Below, piece after piece: positions 1 through 12,116 of a stretch of DNA of 64,000 nt. The DNA lies in the NCBI RefSeq assembly GCF_034190915.1, contig NW_026947489.1, positions 57,536,001 through 57,600,000 on the forward strand. The letters run 5' to 3'. The notes beneath the pieces were generated by a model, which did not search any database, was not told the origin of the DNA, and saw only the letters and a program-made list of their open reading frames with translations. This stretch comes from Cavia porcellus. Lineage: Eukaryota > Chordata > Mammalia > Rodentia > Caviidae. How positions within the stretch are numbered: position 1 is the first letter of the stretch; each line of letters opens with the position of its first letter. Made by a program: the position numbers and the translations under genes.

Positions 1-2510
1 CCACGGCTGGATGACTAGGGTGGCCTGGAAGGAACGGACCCATATTGTGTTTAACTCGGGCAGTGGGGCCTGGTAAGGGCACAGTGAATGGATACAACTG
101 GTCTTTCTGTCTGATCCTCCGGCTCGGAGACTTTGCTGTTGTTGCAGCTGGAAACTCAGAAGGGGGCCTGACCAAAGTGCAAACGCAGGACAAACAGAAT
201 AGCTGCCAGTGTTGGGGTCCTTAGCCCCCACCTTGATGCAAGCAGGGGGTTTTAGATTCCCACTTGATTCCTACCAGCAAAGGATGCACCCAGCATGACT
301 TTCAACCTCATCATGCTGAATGGACCCAGGGACTCCGGCTCCCTCCTGAGCACGTGTGAGCCCTGCTTCCTCCGGTGTCCAAGGACCTGGCTGCCTGAGC
401 ACTGAGCGGATGGGGGAGCTCAGGCCCTGCTCTGTGGTTTACCCGAAGGTCCTGAGCTTGTCTGAACACTGGTTTCCAAATGACAGGGTTTAGCTAGATA
501 TTTTCTGAAGATGGCTCTTAGCTCACACTCAGTTTTCTGCCTGAGTGGAACAGTGGGAGGAGCGAGGGGGTATGGAATATTTTAAAGCTGCAAGACTTAG
601 GACAGAAGCATTTTCCCACCTTGTAACCTGGCCACAGGGACAATTTCGTCCAATCCAAACTACTGAGCCTTTCCTCAAACATGGGAGGGAGGAGCCTCCG
701 TGGACTTGAAAGTGAGAGTTTCCAGCCTGGCTACGTCCTGCCTTTCACCTTGTGCAGCATCTTAAATTCAAACCTGTTTCTCCACTGCCACTTCAGGTCC
801 ATTGGTGCAAATGTTAGAGTCCTACCAGACGCTTAGCGAGATTCTAGAAAGTGGGGTCTTTCTGTACCTCCCCTCGGGCCACCTTGCATTCCCCGCAGCC
901 AAGGACACAGTAGATTCTAACAGTGATGAACCCACAGTGCCTTTGTGGTTTGCAGACAGCCTCTTATGGCGATGACCTTGGCAAGCCCCTCGGGTGGGAA
1001 GAATAAGCCATGTGTGACCCCCTCAACCAAAATCCACCAAGTAGGCAGTTCTCAGTGCTGATGGGCAGCGAGTTGTGAGGGCCATAGTCAGTTGGAGCCT
1101 TTGAGAAACACTCGTGTTATATAACCAGCCTCAGCAAAATAAGGAACAAACCCTGAATTCCTGGAACCAGGCAACAGGGGGGAAACAGGGCCAGACTAGG
1201 GGCAGCCTGAGCTTGAGTCTCAGAGAAGTTCCCGGGAAGATTTATTTTCTACAGAGGACATCGTGCTTTCTGACTGCAGTTTCTGAAACTTCCTGATATA
1301 AAAAAGAAAAAAGAAAACTATTTTTCATCCTTGTGGCCACCCGCACCGGGTGGCACTGGTTCACAGTGGGATTTAAGGATGGCCCCCAATTCCTCACCAA
1401 CTCAGTACCACCAGCGGCTTCTCTAGCTTACCAGCAGCACCAGACACTAAACTCTTCTCCCCAAACCCTAACCATACGGAACCTTGAAGCCACAGGTGTC
1501 AGGAGAGTCCAGTCCTTCCCTGGCTCTCCCCTGGCATCTCACATGGATACAGCACGTTTAGCCCCCAGACCCTCTGTTTTCTGTGTAAGCCTGCAGTCCA
1601 GAGTGAGGGCTAGGACAATCAGGCAGGACGGAACACATGTAGGTGCTGCCCCAAGTGTGCATCCTCACACCCCCTGGTCAGATAATGGGGCTAGGTGCCC
1701 CCAGAGAGCCAGAACAGACTCTGACACTTGACCCTGGCCTCCGATCTGGTTAAGAGTCTCCAAACACACGAGCTGCCCTCCTCAGGCATTAGCAAGCTGC
1801 TTTGCCTCGACCAAGCACAAGGCGTGATGATTAGTGACTTTCAGGGCACACACACCCAGGGGCTGCAGGGTGCAGCTGCCAGAGTGGGAGTCTGACCTGG
1901 GCTCTGCGAAAGCACAATGGGACTGAGGTCTCCTCGGGCGATGGCTGAGGGTGCCACACAGAGGGCTGTGGCTCCTCTGACCCACTCTGTATTGGTCATG
2001 CTGTAGGATGCTGGGGACACTGCCACCTGTGTTCCCAGACCCAGAGTGGCCTCTTACAGGCAACTATGCCAAGCAGGGTTGACTCCAGCATCTACTACCT
2101 GAGAGTTATGCACGCAAACTAAGCTTTCTATCTTCTTCCTGCTTGTCTGGGTTCCTTGACGAGGCACTCAGGTGGACACTACAGGGGTTTGGGTGGCTCA
2201 CAGCCCAGGAGGGAGAGGTGAGTGGCCACAGATGCTCCAGGATACACAGGAGCATTGTCTAAGCTGCATGATCTGTACAGCTGCCTCCTATGGGCCACCC
2301 ACACGCATCTCTGCAGCTTCCTATGGCCTTCATCTGGTCTAGCAGGGAGGAGGTGTGCTCCCCATACCCCACACATTCACCCCACAGGAACCAGCTTTCC
2401 TCCAGCTCTTGGTTACTGCTTTTCAAACTGATCATCCCAACCTGTCCCTGGACCCTAAAATCTATCTTTGCATTGCATGACCACCAAGTCAGAATAATCT
2501 CAGTGTTTCA
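1..2510. other. unique intronic sequence, no feature recognised
   Basis: I see no repeat family, exon-like ORF or CpG cluster here. Short open frames on both strands have no recognisable protein similarity and are taken as chance. Confidence 0.5.
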
Positions 2511-2515
2511 CGAAA

Positions 2516-2535
2516 CATGTTTTCATGAAAACATG
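2516..2535. repeat. perfect 20-bp palindrome
   Basis: The sequence CATGTTTTCA is followed directly by its reverse complement TGAAAACATG with no spacer. It could extrude as a cruciform or form a dyad binding site. Confidence 0.8.
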
Positions 2536-2596
2536 CCTCAATCAAGCACATGCATGTGTGCACACACAGAGAGAATAAATAGTCTACTTCTTTTTT

Positions 2597-2776
2597 GGTC
2601 TGAAGATGGAACCCATGGCCTCACATGGAGCTATACCTCTGTCCTTTTATTTAAAAAATTATTTCAAGATAGAATCTCAGTAAGTCACTACCTTGCCCAA
2701 TGGGTCTCAAACTTTTAATCTTCCTACCTCAGCCTCCCAGAGTGCTGGGACTGCAGGCCTGCACCACCATGCCAGC
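2597..2776 (-). repeat. B1-like SINE with ID-like fragment, reverse orientation
   Basis: The block holding 'cctcagcctcccagagtgct' followed by 'gggactgcag' (about 2725-2755) is the reverse complement of the 7SL-derived B1/Alu left part. The preceding 45 bp resemble a reversed ID element (a ghost of 'gaacccagggcctcac'). The copy is strongly diverged. Confidence 0.7.
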
Positions 2777-2779
2777 CAA

Positions 2780-5700
2780 GTGCACCTCCACTTCTGACAG
2801 CATCATGGGAGACAGAGTCTAAAGATTTGGCCTCAGATGAGCTTTGGGACAGTAAGTCCAGGGGACAGAGAATAGCAGACCTCCTGTCCCAAGATGCCCT
2901 GCGATCAGCACGATGATAAAGGTTATCTGTTTCCCTCTCCTGGTGCCCTCGGGACCCTGTTTGTACTTTGCACCTAGAGACAAGCACAGAGTGAAAAACC
3001 CGCCACTCACATCCTTAATCACTGTGGGAAGAGGTGAGTACTGTCCTTCTTCAGCCTCCATCGACCCTCTTTGTTCTTCTCCTGACCTGTGACTTGGGCT
3101 CTCTGCTCTGAGTCACCAGGCAGCTTGGCTCCTGCCAATCCCAGAGTCCCCAGGCCATCTCCCCACCCGGAGTGGCAGTCACACCACACCCAGGCCCTAT
3201 GGAGCCATGTCTGCCACATCTGACCTGCCTGCTCCAGGCCCCTCACTTCTGATTTCTATGCCCAGCACATCAGACGGTCATTGAATGTCACGCTTAGAAA
3301 CAGTCTTCCAAGTCCTCCTGGTCCCTTAGGTTACAAGTCAGGTGACAGATGTGCCAAGAGTGTCCAGTGAGTTGCTCAAAGTCACATGTTTGAGTTGGGA
3401 CCCAGATAGTATCACTGGTCTCACATTTTTAGCTGGGGCCTCTTTCTAGCTGATTTGGACTTCGGATTCCTTGACATAAGACACTAATGGCTACACCTTG
3501 CAGAGTGGGGACAGAGACAAAGCCAGCCGCATGGCGCACACAGACAGCATTGGTCAGGATGACAGCCAAAGCACAGCCTCTCAGGTAAGTCCTGTTGGTA
3601 GCTCTCTATCCAGCCCTTTTCCTAAGCCACCCTTCTCTGTCATTTGTCATCTTTGTGTGAATTTGCTACTTGGGGAGCCATTCACCTTGTGGACATGCCA
3701 TCAAGATGAGCAGCTGCCCCAAGAAACTCAGAGTCCAGCATGGCCTCCTTCAGATTGGAGGTCAGTGATCGCTCTGCACAGGGGTACAGGAGTCCCCAGG
3801 CCACAGTGTGGCCAGCACAGGGACATGGAGCCCAGGCAGATCTGGGAGATGAACTGGCCACCCATACCCCATGGGGACCCCAGGGTCATTAGGGTACATC
3901 CTGGCACAGACAGCTCTGGGTAACAATGGTACAAACGCTGGCCAGAGTGAGGCGGCCAGGAGCAGGAGGGTAAGTGGTGGCACTGTTCTGTATGTCAGTG
4001 CATGGGGGGACTCTGACATTGTACATCTGCCCAAACTTAAAGAGTGCACAGCACCACAAATGAGTCCTGATATCAACGAGGGCTTTAATGGACTTATACC
4101 AACCTAGCACACGAATGTAAGATGTGACCAACACCGGAAGCTGGAGGAACTAAAGAGGACACAGGGGATGTGCTACATTTCCTGCTCAGTTATTCTGTAA
4201 ACTTAAAACGTTCATCCTTCCCCCGAAAAATCTATTAATTAAAAAAAAAAACACCAATTGCATCCGGTGGGCAGGGGTGGCTTTGATTCTCTTTGCCACC
4301 CAATCACCATCTCCAGCCCAGTCCACCCACATTTGGTCACCCCTGCAGGAGACATCAGGGTGCCTGTGACCAATGGGGCCCTGCCTGGAGCACCTAAGAG
4401 ATGTCTGAGGTCCCCAGCTCACTAGGGGACAGGAGATGGAGGGGTTAAGTCATCCTGTGTCCACAGCCCCAGGCCCTTCCTGAGGGCAGGGGACAGGCAC
4501 GTTCACACAACAGGCTGGGGGGCAGGAAGCCGTGGGATTCTGTCCAGGTTCAACACTCCAGGCAAGATCAATGAGACCGAGGCTCTGACTGCATGCTGGG
4601 TTGGGCAGCCAGGAAGGCAGGGACAAAGGTCTGAGTAGCAGATTTGACCTCTTGGGGCCAGGTCCAGGCACGGGGGCCACATCGAGGGCTCCCACCTTCC
4701 CGCTCAGGACAGAGGCCAAGCACCAGCTGGAGCCCAGCACATCCGGGGGTGGGGAACACACGACAGCACACTGTGTGGCCAAGTGACTTGGAGACCAAGG
4801 CGGGCAGAGGGACTGGGTTTCCTGGTGGGAGACTGGAGGCTGTAAATCATGCTGCTAATGAATCCAAACAAGGGAATTTGTGAGGGTTTTTTGATTTCTG
4901 TTTTTTTGTTTTTGCTGCCAACAAACGCATTCTGTTCTGGAGGCGCTGGTTACGTAAGGAGGAGAGGGAGGGAAGAGCCGGGGTGGGAAGCTGAAGACAC
5001 CAGATGAGCAGGGGTGTTGCGGACCAGCTGCTGCTCCCGTGGGGAGTCAGGTACAAAAAACAGGGGCTTGTTCACAGCTGTGATTTGTCAAGAAAGAAAA
5101 AATCCTGCTTCTCCCCTCCTGGGGTCTGGGGTGAAAGTCATCTCTCAGGACGGAGCAGAGACCTGGTCTCTGAGATGTCTTGTCCCCTTGGGCTCCATGA
5201 CTGTTTCATGGGTGGGTTTGGGAAGGAGCTTCCTGGAGAAATGTCAGCAGTCTTTGTCACCTGGGCCCCATTAGAGGAGACTGGGGTGTTTAATCCTCAC
5301 TGAAGGAGCACAGAGGACTCTCCCGGAGCTAGAGGAACGGGGTAGGGAGGCCCCCAACAGTGCCAGCCCTTCCCATCTCCCTCTTGGTTATCGCTGACTC
5401 CCCAAAGTCCACGTGTTAGAAATATCCTCAAATCCATACGTTAATGGGGTACAGAGGGGGCCTAGGAGGAGATCAGGGCTAGGTGACACAGAGAGGGTGG
5501 GGAACCCTCGGCTGCTATGGAAACTTTATAAGGAGAAGGGGACAGCGCTGAGCCCATACACCTGCCGTCTTGTCACAGAACGCTCCACACATCTGGATGC
5601 AGCACAAGGCCCTCGCCAGATATTAAGCAGATGCGGCATCGTGCCCACAGCCTTCCCATCCCCTATAGACCTACACTGTTCATCGTCCAGCCTTGACTAT

Positions 5701-6470
5701 TTCATTACAGCAACATGAAATGGGGAGTGAGGCCCCAGTGGGTCCCAGAAACCTCTGGACCACAAAGGCTTGTCTGGGTGACAAGGCCCCAGGGTAACTT
5801 CCACTCTGCACCCAGGGGCTCCATACACCAGGTCCTGGTGCCCAGCGTGAGTGAAATGTATCCAGACAGCTGCAGGAAGCTGATGTTTTCTAAAACCCAT
5901 TTTCAAGCTGATCTGGGAGATCCAAAGCTGGGGTCTGGGGGCGTCCTAGGCAAGGATGTTCTGAGCTCCCACACACCTGGTCCCCTCTGGGTTTGCACAC
6001 AGTCCTGTGATCATGGTTTAAAGCACAGGACTGAACGATCACAGCAGGTCAGTTCTCTCTCTGTTGTGTGCCCTACCAGAGAAAAGAGCAGAAGTGGGGA
6101 CTTGGTCAGTGGAACTCTTCAGAGGCTGCCGCACAGGTGCCATATTGCTGGCCTCACCCCCAAGGCACCCAGGATGCAGCCCTGGACTCAGCCTCGCCCT
6201 TCTCTTCCGCTCCTCTTCTCTGGCAGCCAAATGACCCACACCATGGGCTGGGCTGGCCATACTGCCATGGCCACAGTGATTCTCACAGTGCCAGCTCACA
6301 TGAGCCACAGGTTCAAGGTTCATATATAAAGGCCATTTTCAAGGTGACAGGAAGCCAGGAATCCCTTACAATGACTATTTCCAATCAAGAACATTTTGCA
6401 TAGAAATCTAAAATGGTGTTTGTCATGTTGGAGTTCAAGGACACACTGTCAAGGTCATCAAGGATTTTTC
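2780..6470. other. unique intronic sequence
   Basis: No coding or clear repeat feature was recognised, apart from a possible MIR remnant around 3340-3400 ('gttgctcaaagtcacatg'). The 204-codon plus-strand frame at 5715-6329 has no recognisable domain and is judged a chance ORF. Confidence 0.45.
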
Positions 6471-6474
6471 TCCC

Positions 6475-6615
6475 TTTTATTTTATTTTGTTTGAGACAGG
6501 GTCTTGCTATGCAGTCCAGGCTGGACTTGAGTACACTATGTAGTCTAGTTCTTCCTTGATTTTTGATGATCTTCCTGTCTCAGCCTCCAGAGTGCTGCCC
6601 TCCATTATACCACGT
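6475..6615 (-). repeat. B1 SINE, reverse orientation
   Basis: A T-rich head is followed by 'gagacagggtcttgctatgc', the reverse complement of the B1 3' end, then a diverged body with 'ctcagcctccagagtgctg'. The copy is old. Confidence 0.8.
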
Positions 6616-6646
6616 TCTTTTATTCTCCTGTTAAAGAGGCCCTCTG

Positions 6647-6880
6647 AACCAGACATAGTGATGTATTCCTGTAATCCCAAGAATTCTGGGAGGCTGAGGC
6701 AGGAGGAACATAAATTCAAGCCTGGCCTGGGCAACTTAGTGATTTAGTAAAACCTTGCCTTAAAAAAATTTTTTTTTTGGTACCAGGAATCAAACTCACA
6801 ACCTCACACTTGCCAGGCAGGCGCTTGTGTTGCTGAGCTAAATTCTCAGCCCTTGCCTCAAAATTAAACAATAACAATGC
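6647..6880 (+). repeat. B1 SINE, forward, interrupted by an ID insertion
   Basis: The body carries 'cctgtaatcccaagaattct' followed by 'gggaggctgaggcaggagga', typical of B1 in forward orientation. Its tail 'ccttgcct..aaaa' appears on both sides of the ID element at 6769-6852, consistent with the ID having duplicated the B1 tail when it inserted. Confidence 0.85.
6769..6852 (-). repeat. ID-like tRNA-derived SINE, reverse, nested in B1
   Basis: A poly-T tract is followed by 'ggtaccaggaatcaaactca' and ends 'gctgagctaaattctcagcc', the reverse complement of an ID-type SINE with A-box and B-box remnants of its tRNA ancestor. It is flanked by copies of ccttgcct. Confidence 0.85.
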
Positions 6881-7055
6881 CAACAATAATAATAATGGTA
6901 AGGCCTCTATGGGAAAAAACAAAAATAAAGTAAGATACAGAGACCTTTTATATCACAAAGTTTGAGAGGCATGCCCCCAACACTGCCTCCTATCTGGATG
7001 GAGCTGACTCTCTTCCCTTGGCCATTTACCACCTCTTCATCCTTCCCGAGCTGTT

Positions 7056-7223
7056 TGATTTTTTATTTATGTATGTATTTATTTTTGAGATAGTATCCTG
7101 CTATGTAGTTCAGGCTGGCCTTGAACTCACCACGTAGCCCAGGTTTGGCCTAAACCTCACAGTGATCTTTCTGCCTCAGCTTCCTAAGTGCTGGGATTAC
7201 AGCTGTGCACCATCTTGCCTGGC
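7056..7223 (-). repeat. B1 SINE with internal duplication, reverse orientation
   Basis: The copy contains 'ggctggccttgaactcacca' and 'gtgctgggattacagctgtg' after an AT-rich head. The segment 'cttgaactcac..gtagcccagg' shows the extra internal repeat typical of rodent B1. Confidence 0.85.
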
Positions 7224-7503
7224 TTCAGAGCCGTTTTAACTCTTGCCAATGTATACACTGCAACAGCCATGGCCCAGTCCTGCAACAGCCTCGAAGAACT
7301 TGCTTGAGGTCGCTTATCCAGCTAGGAGGGCGCCTTCTTACAAACACAAATCAAGTGTGCTCCCGTGTTCTAAAACAAAAGGGTAACAAAGGCTGCTTTA
7401 TGTGCTTGTCATTTTTCATACCTCGGAGTTCTTCCAATATCAGCCCCGAGGATTTCTGTTCATTGGTTTGGTGTCTGTGGTAATGCCTTTGCGTAAAATA
7501 CTC

Positions 7504-7589
7504 AAACATAACCAGCATGCCTTGCTTTCTAGACCTAAACCATTATGGTATGCTGGTTATGTTTACCATTATGGTTTAGGTCTAGAAAG
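7504..7589. repeat. interleaved inverted repeats (A-B-A'-B')
   Basis: Arm A (7504-7518) is the exact reverse complement of A' (7550-7564), 15 bp. Arm B (7525-7549) is the reverse complement of B' (7565-7589), 25 bp with one mismatch. B' coincides with the 5' edge of the LTR that follows, so B is an inverted copy of that edge. The order A-B-A'-B' makes the two hairpins mutually interfering. Confidence 0.85.
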
Positions 7590-7955
7590 TCCCCTTGAAG
7601 TCTCCTGTGTTTGGAGGGTGACTGGATCACGAGGGCACAGCACTCATAAGCAAAGCCATCCACTGATGAGTTCGTGGCTGCACGTGCTGCTTGGAGGCAG
7701 GTGGGCCTGGTTGGTGGCTATCGCTAGAGACGTGGCTTGGAAGGGTGAGTTCTTGTCCCCAGCTCCTCTCTTTCTCTGTTTCCTGGCTGCCATGAGGCGA
7801 GCAGCTGCCCTTCACCAGGCCCTTTCACCACAGCATTGGAGCCAATCAAGCATGGACTAAAGCCTCTGAAACCACATCCAAAACAAACCTCTTTTTCTTT
7901 TAAGTTTCAGGAGTTAGGTATTTTATTCCAGCAACAGAAAAGCTGACTAATACAC
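7565..7955 (+). repeat. MaLR-like LTR, copy 1
   Basis: It starts 'ccattatggtttaggtctag', contains 'ttcctggctgccatgaggcg' and 'catggactaaagcctctgaa', and ends 'agaaaagctgactaatacac'. This is the layout of non-autonomous ERVL-MaLR solo LTRs. It shares start, middle and end with the copies at 8212 and 11423. The family assignment is from memory. Confidence 0.65.
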
Positions 7956-8211
7956 AGGCTGATTTTAGTCTTTGGCTATTACAGGTAACTAGTGCTGCAA
8001 GGAAAGCTGAGGATCAACACAGCTGCAGGATACACTCCTGGTGTGGTCGCTGTCTCAAGGGCCACCCATTCATGACCTCAGGTGATTACTGCTCCACCTT
8101 CTTCAGGGCTGGGCCAGTTTGCTTTCTTCACCATGGCAAACAGCAAGGGCTCCTTCCCTATAGCCTTAGCAACAGATTACAGTGTCAGGCTTCTGGACTT
8201 TGCAGGACTAG

Positions 8212-8612
8212 TGTTACGGTTTAGACTAAACTGTTCCCTAACAGTCTCCTGCACTCAGAGATGGGGCTTTTTGAAGGGGATGGTGCATGGGGGAGGCACA
8301 CTCACCAGTGGATTAACCTAGTGATACATTCATAGCTGAATGTGCTGTTGGAGGCGGGGCTGGTTGGAACGGGAGGGTCTCCAGTGGGTCTGACCTGCAA
8401 GAGTGTATTTAGGTCCTCAGGTCCTGTCCTGTTCTCTGTTTTCTGGCTGCTGGGAGTTGAGGAGCTTCCTCTGCCAACCTTGCTACCATATTATTTTGGT
8501 CTTGGACCCAGCTTGACCATGGATTGAACCCTTTGAAACCATCAGCAGAATAACCCTCTCCTCCTTTCAGTTGCAGGGGTCAGGTATTTTATCCCAGAAA
8601 AGTGACTAATAC
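8212..8612 (+). repeat. MaLR-like LTR, copy 2
   Basis: It begins 'tgttacggtttagactaaac' and ends 'aaaagtgactaatac', with 'gaccatggattgaaccctt' near the 3' end. It lies 256 bp after copy 1 in the same orientation. The two are too diverged to be the LTR pair of one recent insertion, and no internal retroviral gene lies between them. Confidence 0.65.
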
Positions 8613-9155
8613 TACTGGTGAGAAAGGGTGTCCGTGTGACTCAAATTTGCATCTGTTCTATGTGTTCTTGGTGTTTTGTCACAGTACAGAGCATCTCAAA
8701 AGGTAGAGTCTCATGGTACAGTGTTTCTGAAAGTCCAGGCGTGGACTTTGTGAAATTAACTCAAGTCAATGGCTGCTATTTTTAATAAAACAGAACCAGT
8801 GTTAGAACTTGAATGGGTGTGTATGTCCATCTGGGTTATGACAGCTCCTCCCTATGGCTTGAGTCAAAGTTTAAAAATTGCCAGTAAAGTAGAGAAAGTC
8901 CAGTTTACATGGCCATGACTAGTAGGTTGCCCAGAGACAGCCACCATGAATGCCTTTTCCTCCTGTATACACTACTGTCTCCTGTGCAGAGGTCAAGCTG
9001 GGCTTGGGTTGGACTGTTGGGACAACAGGATTGTAGTGGAAGTAATTTCACTTGATGTCCAAGGCGGGGTGATAAGGATCCTTGCAGGGTCTCCATATCA
9101 TGTTAACAATCCCTGGGACCTGGGTTACAGGGAAACCTAAGCCGGTCATGTGAGG

Positions 9156-9333
9156 TTTTTCTTTTCTTTCTTTCTTTTTTTTTTTTTTTTTTTTTTTGAG
9201 ACAGGGTCTCGCTATGCAGTTCAGGCTGGCCTTGGGCTCACTCTGTAGGCCAGGCTGGTCTCAAACTTGCGACAATCTTCTTGCCTCAATCTCCCAAGTG
9301 CTGGGATTACAGGTGTGTGCCACCATGCCCAGT
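9156..9333 (-). repeat. B1 SINE with internal duplication, reverse, long poly-T
   Basis: A TTTC/T-rich head of about 40 bp is followed by 'gagacagggtctcgctatgc' and ends 'gtgtgtgccaccatgcccag'. The repeated 'caggctgg' words mark the internal duplication. It is one of the better-preserved SINEs here. Confidence 0.9.
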
Positions 9334-9339
9334 TTAAAC

Positions 9340-10215
9340 TAGCCATGTGGAGCGGCTGCATGCAGGAGGAGCCCTACAGCAGTCTGGGCACCAGACACAA
9401 GAAGGAAAGAGGCTTTACTGTGCTCCAGCGGCAGCCACCATCGGACAGAAAAAGCATTTGCAGTCCCATGTGACAACCACTCAGTTGCGCCAGGTAACCT
9501 CTCACACAAGAGAGAACCCAAAATCATGTTTCTCATTTGGGGGTGTTATGCAGCAGTGGGTGACCAGAATGTGCCTTGTGAAATTATTTAACTATCTCTG
9601 TTTTCTGATCTCTAAAGAAGACTCATAGGAGTTTTTAAAAGAGGAAATAAGTTAATATACGAGTGTTTAAACAAAAACATACCTGAGATAAAATATAAAA
9701 ATCACTGTGATACACAGGAATCATTTGAAAAGTGCCAGTTATTAACTTAAAATGCTGGGCTGGTTTTAGGAGCAAGATGCTATTACGACTAGGTCTACAG
9801 GGTTAAATGATAGACTCTTCTCTCTCAGAGCTTTGATTAGAGAGGTAGATTCAACCATACCTGAATACCTGGAGAGACTCATCCAAACATACACCACTGT
9901 GCCCTGTCAAAGTAACTCTTTTCAAAAATATTTCCTACATTATTTGGTAGTAAGATGAGTATAGAGATGTGCTACACGCACAAAGCTAGTGTTGGGGAAG
10001 GCATTTTTATAGGTGGTGGATTAGTTGGTCACATCATCACTGTGGGTGGGATGCTCGAATTCACAGGAATAAAGCAGTTGGGATTAAGTTTCGGGAGGCA
10101 GATTGAGGGCGCACAAGGAACGCTTGGTACCAAGTGAGGGGCAAAGATGTCCCTGTACTTTTTGAGAAACTTTTTGGCGAGTTTTTAAATTCTTCAAGTG
10201 CTGATCTTATTTTTT
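9340..10215. other. unique AT-rich intronic sequence
   Basis: No repeat family or exon was recognised. The stretch at 9600-9760 is notably A/T-rich. Confidence 0.45.
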
Positions 10216-10220
10216 ACAGA

Positions 10221-10313
10221 AAGAATGAAAGAAAGATGAGAAGGAGGAAGAGAAGGAAGGAAAGAAAGGAAGGAAGGAAGGAAGGGAGGGAGGGAGGGAG
10301 GAAGGGAAGGAGA
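10221..10313 (+). repeat. (GGAA)n/(GAAA)n purine microsatellite
   Basis: The run is almost pure purine on the plus strand, with GAAG, GGAA and GGGA units in succession. It may form triplex DNA and offers tandem ETS-type GGAA cores. Confidence 0.9.
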
Positions 10314-10757
10314 TGGAGGTTGGTGATTGATGGAGAGTGGGAACAAACAGTACAGTGAAGGATCTTGTGGTTTTCTGTCTTTCTCAGGGTGCAGAAGAAA
10401 TCGCACATTTGCCTGTGATTGCCAGGCAAGGGAACAAACAGCAAGGCTGCTCCCGCTGGAGTCTTATCATCTCCCATTACACTGATTATCTAACGCTGAT
10501 CAGGAAGGCTGGTACCAGGAGATGCTAAATAAAGTGATTAACAAATGCTCCTTCAAAGCTTAGGATGACTGGGAGGAAACAGAGGAGCCGTGGGGGGACT
10601 TAAAAAAATACGTTAGGGCTACTGATGTGCTTGTTCATTTACACATCCACTGGGGATCCATGTTAGTGTCGGGGGTCCAGCTGTGTATCAGGTACACAGA
10701 GATGAACTGCAGACCCCAACCAGCCTCAGGGGTCTTCAGGTGGAGGTAGAGGAGGGG

Positions 10758-10922
10758 ACTGACTACAAAGGGACAAGGGGACTTTTGGGGGTGATGAAGG
10801 TGTTCTATATCATGATGTGGTGGTGGTCACATGACTGTACACATTCATCACAACTCCCTGAACTGTCTATTTAAAAATCATGGGAACATATTATTGTATG
10901 CAAATTATACCTCCATAAAACT
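10758..10922 (+). repeat. old L1 (L1M-type) 3' end
   Basis: It contains 'ctacaaagggacaaggggac', 'gtggtggtggtcacatgact' and 'caaattatacctccataaaa', the characteristic terminal segment of ancient mammalian L1M elements. It ends in a decayed poly-A signal (ccataaaact). Confidence 0.7.
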
Positions 10923-11422
10923 GGCCGGAAAGTGACCACTTAGCCATCAACACATGCATGGGGTAGAGGAAAGAAAAGTCAGCAATCTGCAGAAATACGG
11001 GGCAGTGTCTACCATTCTGATCGGTGATGTCACATGCTTCTTTTATGCAGTAAGAATAGAATTTTCAGAAAGCAGCTGGACTGTGAGAGGTGCATTTTAT
11101 CATCCAGCAAAATTCTCCTACCACAGCTTGTTCCTTCAATCAGAGAGAGCAGAGTTTTGTCCCTTTCTTTCCCCTTCCCTTCCAGAACCCAGTTTGCAGG
11201 CAGGCACAGGTATTACAGAACTAGGAAGGCTGACTTGGTAGATGGGAAGTGTGACAGACTCACGTAATTATGTGGCACTCCAGTTGCCTCTTACTGGTCA
11301 AGGTAATGATCCAAAGTAACCCAGAACTCGTCACACTGAACCCACCTCTGAACTGACAGGTATTAGGTTAATCTCAGAAGACCCTCAAGGCCTCAGAGTT
11401 GAGGTAAATTTAGATGGGGATG

Positions 11423-11873
11423 AGAAGGTTTCGATTTAGATGTCCCCCAAGAGCTTCATGCACTCACAGGTAGGTTTTTGGGAGATGACTGGGTTATGGG
11501 GCTTATAGCTGACTTGCTCTTAGAAGGTAGTATCTGATCAGTAGGGGTCAGTAGGTGCCGGGGATGTAGCTCAGAGGCACGACTGCCTGGCAAGCATGAG
11601 GTACTGGGTTCGATTCCCAATACCATAAAACAAAAAACAAAAACCAGAAGGGGTGGCTTGCCTGGAAGGATTGATCTGCCTTCCCAGCTCCTCCCTGCAC
11701 TCTGCTTTCTGTCTGCCATGCGGTGAGCAGCCCTCCTCCGCCAGGCCCCACTGCCATGCTGTCCTGCCTTGAAGCTGCCTGACTGCACTAAAACATGAGC
11801 AGTAGCAAACCTTTCCTCCCTTAAGATGTGGGTGTTGGGAATTTGCCCAGCAATGAGGGAAGTAACTAAGACA
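11423..11873 (+). repeat. MaLR-like LTR, copy 3, split by an ID element
   Basis: The 5' part has 'gatttagatgtcccccaaga' and the 3' part has 'ctttctgtctgccatgcggt', ending 'gaagtaactaagaca' style. It belongs to the same family as copies at 7565 and 8212. The ID SINE at 11555-11640 interrupts it. Confidence 0.65.
11555..11640 (+). repeat. ID-like SINE, forward, nested in LTR
   Basis: It reads 'ggggatgtagctcagaggca' then 'gcctggcaagcatgaggtac' and 'gggttcgattcccaatacca', keeping good A-box and B-box (GTTCGATTCC) matches, and ends in a CAAAAAACAAAAA tail. It is fairly young by its preservation. Confidence 0.9.
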
Positions 11874-12116
11874 GGTAGAGATGGTCAAACACGAAAAAGT
11901 TCTTGGATGAGGCCAGTTTGGGTACCATGGTAGTGGGGGTCCTAGTCTTATTGTTAGGTCACAGGATATGCTGAAGGTGTGATGGTTCCCTCACTGCCTT
12001 CTCCCTGGAAGTCAGTCCCTTTCCTTCTAGCCCAGTCAGCAGTACGAGGACCACCAACCCCCAGAGGACAGTGAATATTTAAGTGGGAGGAATGTTGACA
12101 GTCTCTGCTGACCTCC

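Noticed and set aside
5715..6329. 204-codon plus-strand frame
   Set aside because: No recognisable domain, no splice or promoter context, and a partly overlapping opposite frame is equally open.
7565..8612. Pair of LTRs flanking a provirus
   Set aside because: Only 256 bp lies between the two copies, no gag/pol-like frame is present, and the copies differ too much to be one insertion.
11555..11640. tRNA gene candidate with A-box and B-box
   Set aside because: It is an ID-type SINE derived from a tRNA; the cloverleaf is not complete and it has an A-rich tail.
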